DNA from: a virus
Virus record (IMG/VR): IMGVR_UViG_3300032893_000069
Location: 1 to 50,097 of that record
Length of the DNA stretch: 50,097 nucleotides
Strand: one strand, 5' to 3'
Part shown: in pieces, positions 22,859-31,663 of the stretch
Numbering within the stretch: the first letter of the stretch is position 1
Layout of the letters: each line of letters begins with the position of its first letter
Position numbers and translations under genes: made by a program
Notes under the pieces: generated by a model
Seen by the model: the letters and a program-made list of their open reading frames with translations, nothing else
The model's database searches: none
Told to the model about the DNA's origin: nothing

Positions 22859-24142
22859 GTGCGCATCTGCTTCATTTCTCGCTGGAATGAGGGCGGATGG
22901 TTCGCTTGGCTCTGTAAGCAAGCGGGCCATGACGTTATGCTTGTCGTTGAGGACGACCATTACGCCAAAGCCCTCTCCGGCCTAATTGATGCAAAGCCGT
23001 CTCCCGGAAACGCAGCCGACTACGATCTCATTGTTTACGACACCAGCGGTCTTGGTGAAGATGCAGACGAATCCCGCCTGATTACCCCCACCATCGGTGG
23101 CAGCAAACTAGCAGACACTCTTGAACATGATCGCGTAGCGGGCCTTGAATTTATGGAACGCTGCGGCATTCGTGTGCCTCCGTGGGAGCACTTCACGGAC
23201 GTTGCTGACGGCATCAGATATATCAAGCAAAGAAAACGGCCTGTAGTTTTTAAGCCTTGCGGGGATGGAGCCGATACATCATGCACCTACGTATCAACGT
23301 CGGCGGAAGACATGCTCCAGTACATCGACGTGCTCTACCGGAAGAATCCGCAGAAGGAATTTGTACTGCAAGAAGTTGTGAAGGGGACCGAAGTTTCCGT
23401 AGAGATGTGGATGAACGAGAGCGGCTTCTACGCTGTCAACATGACACTGGAAGCGAAGAAGCTCATGGCAGGCAATATTGGCCCTGCTACCGGATGCGCC
23501 GGGAATGTGTTGTGGATGGCGGGGCTTGGTGAGCCAACCGTATTCCAGCGTGGATTAAAAAAGGCGTTTGAGCCGCTGAGGGAACTTGGCTACGTCGGGA
23601 TGATTGACTTGAATTCAATCGTCACCGACGAAGATGTGTTTGGGCTTGAATGGACGCCGCGTTTTGGCTACGAAGGAACATGCAATCTGACGCGCCTTCT
23701 ACCGATAGACTTTGGGGAATTCATGGGGCGCATCGCTGAAAACGCACCCATGCCAACGCTCACGCCGAAAGAAGCGTTCTGCTCCTCCATCCGAATCGGC
23801 ATCCCTCCTTACCCGCTATCCGAACTGCCTAAAAAACTTTACCGAGAGGGCGTTCCAATCGAAGGATTATCTCCTGATAAGTTAGAGCATTTCTTCGCCA
23901 GAGACGTTCGCTTGGAAGAAAATAATGAGGACCGACTTGAAACGGCGGGCGTGGACGGTTGGATCGGGTCCGTGCTCGCTGTGGGACCAACGCTACACAA
24001 TTCATTCTCGGCTGCAACCGACATGGTGAAGGCGCTAAAAATTCCAGACATGATGTACCGAAACGATCTTGAACCCAATTTCGTGAAAAGGTATCTTGAA
24101 CTCAGAGACGGTGGTTGGCTCAGGACAAGCTACGGAACATGA
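22859..24142 (+). CDS. ATP-grasp ligase, PurD-like
   Basis: 427 residues from GTG 22859. An N-terminal Rossmann-like half (MRICFISRWNEGGWFAWLC...GHDVMLVVED) precedes an ATP-grasp domain. Visible elements: RKRPVVFKPCGDGADTSCTY (ATP loop), EFVLQEVVKGTEVSVEMWM (hinge), GLEWTPRFGYEG (metal-binding end, compare the E-N-R-F-G of PurD). PurD joins phosphoribosylamine and glycine using ATP. Whether this homologue keeps that substrate is not clear. A purine enzyme between internal virion and tail genes is unusual; base or protein modification is an alternative. The stop overlaps the next gene (ATGATG/TGA). Confidence 0.75.
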   Translation: MRICFISRWNEGGWFAWLCKQAGHDVMLVVEDDHYAKALSGLIDAKPSPGNAADYDLIVYDTSGLGEDADESRLITPTIGGSKLADTLEHDRVAGLEFMERCGIRVPPWEHFTDVADGIRYIKQRKRPVVFKPCGDGADTSCTYVSTSAEDMLQYIDVLYRKNPQKEFVLQEVVKGTEVSVEMWMNESGFYAVNMTLEAKKLMAGNIGPATGCAGNVLWMAGLGEPTVFQRGLKKAFEPLRELGYVGMIDLNSIVTDEDVFGLEWTPRFGYEGTCNLTRLLPIDFGEFMGRIAENAPMPTLTPKEAFCSSIRIGIPPYPLSELPKKLYREGVPIEGLSPDKLEHFFARDVRLEENNEDRLETAGVDGWIGSVLAVGPTLHNSFSAATDMVKALKIPDMMYRNDLEPNFVKRYLELRDGGWLRTSYGT

Positions 24143-24237
24143 TGCCGGACGCGATTGACGACTCCGAACTTATCCTCCAGCAAGACGAAGGCGCGGAGAG
24201 CGATAGCATTCCCGAGATGGAAGAAGAGGACGACTGA
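24139..24237 (+). CDS. Very acidic mini-protein
   Basis: 32 residues from ATG 24139 (or ATG 24142), overlapping the ATP-grasp stop. More than a third Asp/Glu (EMEEEDD at the end). No domain. DNA-mimic or chaperone-like roles are conceivable but only composition supports them. Confidence 0.4.
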   Translation: MMPDAIDDSELILQQDEGAESDSIPEMEEEDD

Positions 24238-24246
24238 CTTTTCCCA

Positions 24247-24275
24247 TTGAAAGACGGTCCCATTACTACTAGTAT
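24247..24275 (+). promoter_or_regulatory. Promoter before tail module
   Basis: TTGAAA (24247-24252), 17-base spacer, TAGTAT (24270-24275), ending six bases before the ATG of the first tail gene (24282), which would make that mRNA leaderless or nearly so. Confidence 0.45.
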
Positions 24276-24281
24276 TGGAGC

Positions 24282-27200
24282 ATGTGGCGTCCACTTTATC
24301 TCGCCCTAGCCCTCCTACTGTTGTGCCCCTTAGCCTTTTGTCAGACCACAGCCGTTTCCGGGACGATCACTGACGCCAGTGGGCAGGCGTGGTTTGGTGG
24401 AACCTACTCAGTTTCTTTCAAGCCTTCACCTTCAAACCCTTTTGGGCCGTACTATTACCAAGGTGCGCCGTTCAACACGTTCCAGAGCTATCATGGCTCG
24501 CTCAACGGCTCAGCGGCCTACAGCCAATCGCTGCCCAGCAACACAGCGATTAAGCCGGCTGGTTCGACTTGGGTGTTCACTTTTTGTCCGCTTGCCAGTT
24601 CGACGTGCTACACGATGCCGCAAGGCATCACCGTAACCGGGGCTACGCAAACGTACTCGCCAACGCCTCCCGGCATCAGCATCAGTCTGATCCTCCCGTT
24701 TGAGGGACCTGTCCGCGCATACTCTGATTCGGAAATTTCAGCGGCAGCGATTGGGTCCATCTACTACAACCTCGTTTCGTCCATCTCCCGGCAATGCACA
24801 GCGGTCAACACTGCTAATCAGGCGTGCACGGCATGGCAGAACATCGGGGGAAGCTCTAGCACGGGACAGGTTACGGCTTCCGCCACGGCGGAGCAATTTG
24901 GTGCGAGTCCGTCCGCTTCCGCATCCACCAACACGGCAGCAATTCAGAGTGCGCTAAATGTGGGCGGCACGGACACTTTATCCACCTGCGGGACCTACCA
25001 GGTCAACGCCCCGCTGGTGATTAGCAGCAATACGCGCTTTATTGTCGCGCCGTGCGTGGAACTCTTCCAGGCGAACGGCACCAACAACAATATGATCGTG
25101 AGCCATGCGTTCACGCAGCGCGGCTACCTGTCTGGAACCTTCACGTATGTTTCTGGAGCAAGCGGTTGTCCAGCGAACACCACGCAATATGTGGCTTTCA
25201 TCAACGGCAACGGTGTGGGTGGCCACGGGACAATCTCAATTAACAACAGCGGCGTCCCCACGGGGAACGTCACGCTCGACAATCCGGGTGCGTACTACAG
25301 CAGCACCACACCGACCACAGCGGCGATCTACAACTCCAGCGGCACCTACGCCTGCGGCAGCACGGCAACGCAGACAAACCCTGCGACGTTCTCTGGCGGG
25401 ACCGTGGTTAACCCGACTACGCCCGTTACTCTCACGTGGAGTGCGTCCACTCCCGAGCAGGTCACAGTCAACTGCGGCGCTGCAATCGCCCCATGCTCCA
25501 CGTTCTACAATGGCGGAAACACGCTGGCGCAGCAAGCGTACTCCACAATTTCTAACGCTTACCCTTCCGCGCTGAATTGCACCTGTTTGGTCGAGACAGT
25601 TCCATCCAGCAGCAGCTACACCTACCGGCTACGCCGCAACCCGATTTTCACCACGCAGACGACTGCTGCTTCCGTGACAAGCAATGTGGCGACACTGACA
25701 GCAGGAAGTAACCCGCAACTGCTTGGCTTCGCGGCAGGGCAATCTATCTCAGTGACCGGATTCAGCGGGAGCGATACCTACTTCAATGGGACGTACACGA
25801 TCTCCACGGTCACTTCGACGCAGATCACTTACGCGCTGACGCACGCCAACGGCAGCGCGACCACCAACGGCGTCGTTGCCCTAAACGGTGTCACTACGGA
25901 CCACGGCGGCTCTGTTGTCGCCATGCAAGCGGACCAAAATATCATCATCGAAGGCGGACAGTGGGACTACAACGGGCCAAACAATAGCTCGGCAAACGGC
26001 TACACCATCGGGTCCACCATCGTAATGTTTGCGGCGCAGAACGTGGAAATCCGCGACATCAATTTCATCCAGCCCAAGTACAACACTGTCCTATTCGGCG
26101 CGGTTTCCGACTTCCACCTGCACGATCTTACGGATGAGGGTAGCGGTGCCGTGCAGTTTTTCGAGTGCCAGGGACCTTGCTACAACGGCGAAGTTGACCA
26201 CATCACTTCAACCGGATGGGATGATGGGATGTCTATGTTGACGCGCATCTCTTCCGGCTATTACTCAAACGTCATTCTGTCCTATGGTGACGTGCAAAAC
26301 TCTGGCTTCCGCCACATCAATCGGCTCAATCCAAACAACGTCAATTCGGGTGCCACCGGCGAAGTGATGTTCTACGGCAGCCAGTTTGAATACATGGGCG
26401 GCGTCTATGCGCGGGACATCGGCGGATCTCCAAGTTTGCAGGGTGGAGCGGGGGGAACAAATGACGTGGCGTGCGTCGGAGTGGCATCACTTTTTCCCAA
26501 CACCACGATTGATACCGTAGACATTGAAAACGTGAACGGTTCCTGCACTTGGCAGGTGCGCATTGCTGCGACTTCGCCCGACACCACGAAGGTCAATCAC
26601 CTTACGGTAAAAAACGTCACCTGCAATCCGCAGCAAAGTTCTGGCGGCGAAGGCGAAGAGTGCATTCAGTTCACGGGCTATGTGACTATCGGCAAAGTCG
26701 AAATTGAAAAGCTCACGTACACCAGCACCTCGCACGCGGTTGGCAGCGTCCCCGTAATCGAGTCTGGAGCGAACATTCAAGAAATGGATGTGACTGATGC
26801 GAACGTGCAGCCTTCTGGCATAGGCGCTCCCATTACGTTCATTCAAATCAACGGAATCCCCGGCGTCAGTTCCCAGATCGTCAAACTAAACATCTCGCGC
26901 CTTATGATGGGGCCAACCTTCATAACGCCTGCCGTGGTGGTTGACGGGTCGCTAGAAAACACGGCAATGATCACGATTATCAAGGACAGCACGTTCAACG
27001 CTTACGAGGCGGTTCTGTTGAACACAACCGCCACTGCGGTAAACCGCACCTACATACTGCGTGACAACACCATGACCGGAATGGTCAATGGTGCAGTGGA
27101 CATTGGTCCGGCTGGCGGCACAATAAACGTATACAGCAGCGGCAACTCCATGAGTGGAACGGCATACGTGGCCCCGGCGCTCAACACCTGCGGAACACTT

Positions 27201-28097
27201 TGCACGGTAAATCTCTATGATGGTGGCGAACGTGGATCGTGGACCTACAGCAATGCGGGGGTGGCGGTATTCACATCCGTAGCTAACGCATCTGGTGGGC
27301 ATACCACGTACACGGGAACCGTGAGCGTATGTCCTGCCGTGGGCATCTTGGTCAACATTTCTGGATTTTCTACTTCCGCCAATAACGGCTACTTCCCGTT
27401 TGTTTCCTGCGTTCCTGGGGTTGGCAGTGGAACGATGACGGTTTCCAACTCAAGCGGTGTAAGCGAAACAGCTTCCGCTTCTGCCGCTTTTGCGCTGGTC
27501 AACATGATTCCACCGGGACCGTGCCAGGGTGCTCCCGCAATTTTTGGAACGGGATTCAACACTGGGACCGTCACTGGCCCAAGTCCCTGCGCGTTCAAGA
27601 TCACTGTGGGGAGTGTTAGCCCTGGCAATAGCGCAGACCTTGCGATGCCGTGGTACGCGCAGAATGGATGGAATTGTGCGGTATCGAATTTAACAAACTT
27701 TTCACGCGCTATCTTTCAAACTTTTTCCAGCGTCAACACGGCCAGCTTTAGCAGTCAGCAGCAAACACTCAATTCTACATATGCCGGAGGCAGCCAAGCC
27801 ATCTCCAGCATCGCTGCCTCAAGCGGTGGGGTAGCGGTTTACACGTTCACTTCGACTCCCGCGAATATCGCAGTCAATTCGATAGTGGTGGTCAACGGCG
27901 CGGTGAACAATGCGAACAACGGCGCGTACATCGTAACGGCGGTGAATCTCGGGGCAAAAACGGTGACGCTGGCTAACAACGCCGCTGTAATTGAAGGCAG
28001 TTCCACGGCCACTGCGTTTGCGCTTTTCGGTACGACTTGGGCCAATCAAAACTTTACGAACGGGGACCAGTTGCTTTTCCAATGCTCGTTTTACTGA
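24282..28097 (+). CDS. Tail spike with signal peptide and beta-helix
   Basis: 1271 residues. Residues 1-21 form a Sec signal peptide (MWRPLYLALALLLLCPLAFC). A 'VSGT' N-terminal domain with two Cys pairs follows (about 25-190), paralogous to that of the next gene. Residues about 205-980 have the repeat pattern of a right-handed beta-helix (pectate-lyase type: short Asn/Gly/Val rungs such as NVEIRDINFI, GEVDHITSTG), as in phage depolymerase spikes. Three copies of a roughly 70-residue beta module occur (near 463, 988 and 1175). Likely receptor-binding and polysaccharide-degrading. A signal peptide on a spike is unusual, because spikes normally fold in the cytoplasm. Confidence 0.75.
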   Translation: MWRPLYLALALLLLCPLAFCQTTAVSGTITDASGQAWFGGTYSVSFKPSPSNPFGPYYYQGAPFNTFQSYHGSLNGSAAYSQSLPSNTAIKPAGSTWVFTFCPLASSTCYTMPQGITVTGATQTYSPTPPGISISLILPFEGPVRAYSDSEISAAAIGSIYYNLVSSISRQCTAVNTANQACTAWQNIGGSSSTGQVTASATAEQFGASPSASASTNTAAIQSALNVGGTDTLSTCGTYQVNAPLVISSNTRFIVAPCVELFQANGTNNNMIVSHAFTQRGYLSGTFTYVSGASGCPANTTQYVAFINGNGVGGHGTISINNSGVPTGNVTLDNPGAYYSSTTPTTAAIYNSSGTYACGSTATQTNPATFSGGTVVNPTTPVTLTWSASTPEQVTVNCGAAIAPCSTFYNGGNTLAQQAYSTISNAYPSALNCTCLVETVPSSSSYTYRLRRNPIFTTQTTAASVTSNVATLTAGSNPQLLGFAAGQSISVTGFSGSDTYFNGTYTISTVTSTQITYALTHANGSATTNGVVALNGVTTDHGGSVVAMQADQNIIIEGGQWDYNGPNNSSANGYTIGSTIVMFAAQNVEIRDINFIQPKYNTVLFGAVSDFHLHDLTDEGSGAVQFFECQGPCYNGEVDHITSTGWDDGMSMLTRISSGYYSNVILSYGDVQNSGFRHINRLNPNNVNSGATGEVMFYGSQFEYMGGVYARDIGGSPSLQGGAGGTNDVACVGVASLFPNTTIDTVDIENVNGSCTWQVRIAATSPDTTKVNHLTVKNVTCNPQQSSGGEGEECIQFTGYVTIGKVEIEKLTYTSTSHAVGSVPVIESGANIQEMDVTDANVQPSGIGAPITFIQINGIPGVSSQIVKLNISRLMMGPTFITPAVVVDGSLENTAMITIIKDSTFNAYEAVLLNTTATAVNRTYILRDNTMTGMVNGAVDIGPAGGTINVYSSGNSMSGTAYVAPALNTCGTLCTVNLYDGGERGSWTYSNAGVAVFTSVANASGGHTTYTGTVSVCPAVGILVNISGFSTSANNGYFPFVSCVPGVGSGTMTVSNSSGVSETASASAAFALVNMIPPGPCQGAPAIFGTGFNTGTVTGPSPCAFKITVGSVSPGNSADLAMPWYAQNGWNCAVSNLTNFSRAIFQTFSSVNTASFSSQQQTLNSTYAGGSQAISSIAASSGGVAVYTFTSTPANIAVNSIVVVNGAVNNANNGAYIVTAVNLGAKTVTLANNAAVIEGSSTATAFALFGTTWANQNFTNGDQLLFQCSFY

Positions 28098-28104
28098 GGT
28101 AATT

Positions 28105-31026
28105 ATGAAGAAAATAACCCTGCTCGGTCTGCTCTTGTTCGTGGCGGCACTCCCCGCTTTCGGGCAGAGCACCACGGTCAGCGGAACAGTCCAAGACCTG
28201 GGAAGCCAAACATGGAATAACGGCAGTATCGAATTTGACTTCGTGCCAAACCCGCAGTACCCGAGTCTCCCGCAGTACACGTGGACCGGAGGGACGCTAA
28301 GCTATTCGGTCAAGGGAACGTTAGGAGGCTCTGGGACGTACAGCGTAAGCGTGCCAACAAACAGCGCCATCACGCCTGGTGGTTCGCAGTGGACGATTAA
28401 GGTGTGCTCGCTTGCCACATTCCCCTGCTATACCACTACGCCGGCGACGATCACGGGAGCCACGCAGACAATCAATGTGACTCCTCCGGCCATCAGCATT
28501 AATTTGGTGGCAAATCCCACGGCGAGTGCTTATGTGGACGGTGAGATTAGCGGCGCTATTCTTGGATCAACTTATTTCAATTTGACTAGTTCGTTGCAAC
28601 GGCTTTGCACGGCGCTGACTAGCGGTGCGTGCTCGACGTGGGCGAACAACGGAACAGGCGGCAGTACGGTGTATCCGTCTGGAACTGGCATTACGACTGT
28701 CACGGGCGGCTCTGCTTGGGGTACTACCCTAACAGGCGCGGCGGCTGGCGACCTGATCTACTATAACGGCTCTGCGTGGGCAAAGTTTGCGGGGAATAGC
28801 GGAGCAACGAACTGCTTGACTGAAAACACAAGCGGTGTGCCCTCATGGGCAACGTGCGGGAGTGGCGGGGGTGGCACTGTCACAAGTTTTGCGGCTCCAT
28901 CGGGGAGTTGGCCATCTTGGTTGGTCCCAACGGTCACAAACTCTACAACCACGCCATCACTGGCGGTGGCGGCGAGTTCGATTCCAAATAACGCACTGGC
29001 CTTCTCTTCCATCACTATTGCGGGAACGCCGATTTCACTTGGAGGTTCCACTTCATCTTTCCCAAGCCCCGGCGCTATCGGTGGAACAACGCCAGCGGCG
29101 GGCACGTTTACTACGCTGACGGCCAATACTAGTTTTACCCTTAACGGCGGGACTGCCCAGACAGGGACGCAAGGAACGGACACCAAACTTCTGACAGCCG
29201 GGACGGTGAGCGGGACGGCAGCAAACCTTTGCACTGATGCGAACGGCGGCGCGACGACATCAGGATGCACAAGTGGTGGCAACACAACGTCAACGTCATT
29301 GACCTCTGGCTACTATGCAAAGGCGAACGGCGCAAACTCCATCGTCAATGGAACGTGCGACAGCGGCATCTCCACGGCGAACACTTTCACGTGCTCGGAT
29401 ACAGCGGGCGCATCGTTCGCTGAGGTGACGGTGACAGGCGGCTCCAACGCTGGCGCGGACGTGTTTACGGCGGGCACGGCACAAGGGCACGCGACAGCAA
29501 GCACCGTGACGCTGGAAGCTCCTACTTCGGTGACAGCTTACGAAGTCCAACTGCCTACGGCGGCGGGAACGGGCCTCAACCTGTGGACAAACAGCGCGGG
29601 AGTGGTGGCGCAAAGCCTTCTGGCTTCCGCTGCGGCTGGCGACCTTGTGGTAGGCAACGGGACTACGTGGACAAAATTTGCAGGCAACGCATCAGGGACT
29701 AACTGCTTGCAGGAAAACTCATCCGGCGTGGCATCATGGGCTTCGTGCGGCAGCGGGTCTTTTGCTTTCCCTATCACCGTCTCAGGTACAACAACCTCAG
29801 GCGGCATTCCATATTTCAGCAACACGACAACGCTTACCTCGTCTGCTTTGCTGGCGACAAACCACGTCCTGCTTGGCGGCGGTGCGGGCGGAGCACCAAC
29901 CTCCGACTCCAACCTTGACGACGGCGCAACCACGGCTAACACGCTGACCTATGCAGGAAGCGCGGGAATTTCAGCCAAATCACTGACCACGACTGGTTCT
30001 TCGGCTGGAGCACTAGTCCTCACGCAAGGGACTGCAAACTCTGCTGGCACAACCAACATCACGATTCAGGCACCTACGTCTGTCACTTCGTATACGCTTG
30101 CCCTGCCTTCGGCGGCAGCGAGCGGCGTTCCTGTATGGTCAAACTCTTCGGGAACGGTGACGGAGAGCATCAGCACGGCACCTAGCTTCTCTGCGCTGAA
30201 CTGCGGCGTAGCATCCACAACGGCCTGCGTGATTACCGGGCAAGGCTCAACCAGTGGAACCGCAACCCTCACCTGGCCAGCAGTTGCGGGGACAGCCACT
30301 AACCCAATCGTCTCCAGCAATGTTATTCAAGTGCCGCAGAACGATGGAGTGCATTCCACGGCGGGATACAGTTTCTCCTCCTGTGGCGCAACCGTTTTCT
30401 GCGGAATGTGGGTTATCAACGGGTCAAGCCACTTGGTCCTGAGTGCTGGCGGTTCGGGAAATATCTACATGGAACCGAACGATGCAGCGACATTCACATT
30501 CACCACCGGAGGGGAGTTGCAGCCAGTAGCGGTGGGCACGCAGACGATTGGCGATGCGACAAACTACCTTTCAAAGGTCTACTCCAACAATTACTATGCC
30601 GGGACGGGAGCAACGGCAGGCATCACTGCCGCAGTGGTATGCAACAGCACGTTCGGCTCAACCAACGGACTCGTCACCACCTGCACAAACACTTCTGATC
30701 CTCGACTTAAAAACATCGAAGGAACTTTGAAATACGGCCTAAAAGAAGTCAATGCCGTCACGCCAATCACTTTCAAGTGGAACGACTTGGCCCACAACCT
30801 AATCTATGGCTTGCAAGATGATTCCCAAATTGGTTTCAACGCGGAAGAGTTGCAAAGCGTGATGCCGGAAATTGTGGGAACAGAAAATCACGATGGAGTG
30901 GATTACCGAACCATCAAATCTGACCGCGCTCTTATTGCTACGCTCTGGAACGCTGTGAAGCAGCAGCAGGCTCAGGTAGAAGAACTCAAGCGGCAAGTCG
31001 AAGAACTCAAAGCAAAGGTGCAATAG
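28105..31026 (+). CDS. Tail fibre/spike with signal peptide and S74 chaperone domain
   Basis: 973 residues. Start ATG 28105 (after GAGGTAATT); a longer in-frame extension overlaps the previous gene and is rejected. Sec signal peptide MKKITLLGLLLFVAALPAFG. The N-terminal domain is paralogous to that of the preceding spike. Two copies of a GDLIYYNGSAWAKFAGN-like module follow (about 215 and 515), then a beta-rich shaft. The C-terminal 110 residues are a Peptidase S74 intramolecular chaperone (SDPRLKNIEGTLKYGL, catalytic Ser near 865) that trimerises and then cuts itself off, ending in a coiled coil (EELKRQVEELK). Confidence 0.85.
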   Translation: MKKITLLGLLLFVAALPAFGQSTTVSGTVQDLGSQTWNNGSIEFDFVPNPQYPSLPQYTWTGGTLSYSVKGTLGGSGTYSVSVPTNSAITPGGSQWTIKVCSLATFPCYTTTPATITGATQTINVTPPAISINLVANPTASAYVDGEISGAILGSTYFNLTSSLQRLCTALTSGACSTWANNGTGGSTVYPSGTGITTVTGGSAWGTTLTGAAAGDLIYYNGSAWAKFAGNSGATNCLTENTSGVPSWATCGSGGGGTVTSFAAPSGSWPSWLVPTVTNSTTTPSLAVAASSIPNNALAFSSITIAGTPISLGGSTSSFPSPGAIGGTTPAAGTFTTLTANTSFTLNGGTAQTGTQGTDTKLLTAGTVSGTAANLCTDANGGATTSGCTSGGNTTSTSLTSGYYAKANGANSIVNGTCDSGISTANTFTCSDTAGASFAEVTVTGGSNAGADVFTAGTAQGHATASTVTLEAPTSVTAYEVQLPTAAGTGLNLWTNSAGVVAQSLLASAAAGDLVVGNGTTWTKFAGNASGTNCLQENSSGVASWASCGSGSFAFPITVSGTTTSGGIPYFSNTTTLTSSALLATNHVLLGGGAGGAPTSDSNLDDGATTANTLTYAGSAGISAKSLTTTGSSAGALVLTQGTANSAGTTNITIQAPTSVTSYTLALPSAAASGVPVWSNSSGTVTESISTAPSFSALNCGVASTTACVITGQGSTSGTATLTWPAVAGTATNPIVSSNVIQVPQNDGVHSTAGYSFSSCGATVFCGMWVINGSSHLVLSAGGSGNIYMEPNDAATFTFTTGGELQPVAVGTQTIGDATNYLSKVYSNNYYAGTGATAGITAAVVCNSTFGSTNGLVTTCTNTSDPRLKNIEGTLKYGLKEVNAVTPITFKWNDLAHNLIYGLQDDSQIGFNAEELQSVMPEIVGTENHDGVDYRTIKSDRALIATLWNAVKQQQAQVEELKRQVEELKAKVQ

Positions 31027-31027
31027 C

Positions 31028-31663
31028 ATGAAACTTGTGAACTGGAACCGTACAATTTCCGTATGGCTGGCGAGTGCGATCCTTGTTCTCGCGCCGCTTT
31101 CTGGATATGCGCAAAACCCCGTAGTAGTTGGGGGAAAGGCAATACTAGGCGGAAAGGCTTCTGTTGGTGGTGGGAGCGGAGTAACCACCGTTACCTGTGG
31201 CTTGACTACGGCAGGATCAAATACTGACGGTGGGAACGCGGACATTCCTTTTGCTACTCCTTGCGTGACTGGCTCCGATCCTTCCGGTTACACCGTGCAG
31301 TCCTGTTCCTACTATGCGGTCGCAACTTCAAACGCGGGAAGATGCGGCGTATATACCGATAGCAGCGGGAATCCCAATACACTACTCTGCCAATCAGCTA
31401 CTATCAGCTCGCCTTCGGTTGGCTTTAATGTGCTTTCGTTAAGCGGATGTGGCACGTTGACTAATGGGATAACTTACTGGATAGGGTTCATCACTAGCGA
31501 TAGCGCGAACGCGGAAAAGTACAACACAGGAAGCTGCCCCGGATACGGTGGCGGCTCAAAGTACGGTACAACTCAAGGAAGCGCCACGCTGCCTGCATCA
31601 TTTGGATCAAATACGAACATTGGGAATTGCTATTCAGCCTACATGACGCTGGTGCCAAATTGA
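31028..31663 (+). CDS. Secreted Cys-rich tail-module protein
   Basis: 211 residues with Sec signal peptide (ISVWLASAILVLAPLSGYAQ). The mature part is Ser/Thr/Gly-rich and beta, with several cysteines in pairs that could form disulfides in an oxidising compartment. No family recognised. Lies between two spike genes, so a tail-tip or host-surface protein is likely. The next gene starts inside its stop (TTGA). Confidence 0.55.
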   Translation: MKLVNWNRTISVWLASAILVLAPLSGYAQNPVVVGGKAILGGKASVGGGSGVTTVTCGLTTAGSNTDGGNADIPFATPCVTGSDPSGYTVQSCSYYAVATSNAGRCGVYTDSSGNPNTLLCQSATISSPSVGFNVLSLSGCGTLTNGITYWIGFITSDSANAEKYNTGSCPGYGGGSKYGTTQGSATLPASFGSNTNIGNCYSAYMTLVPN

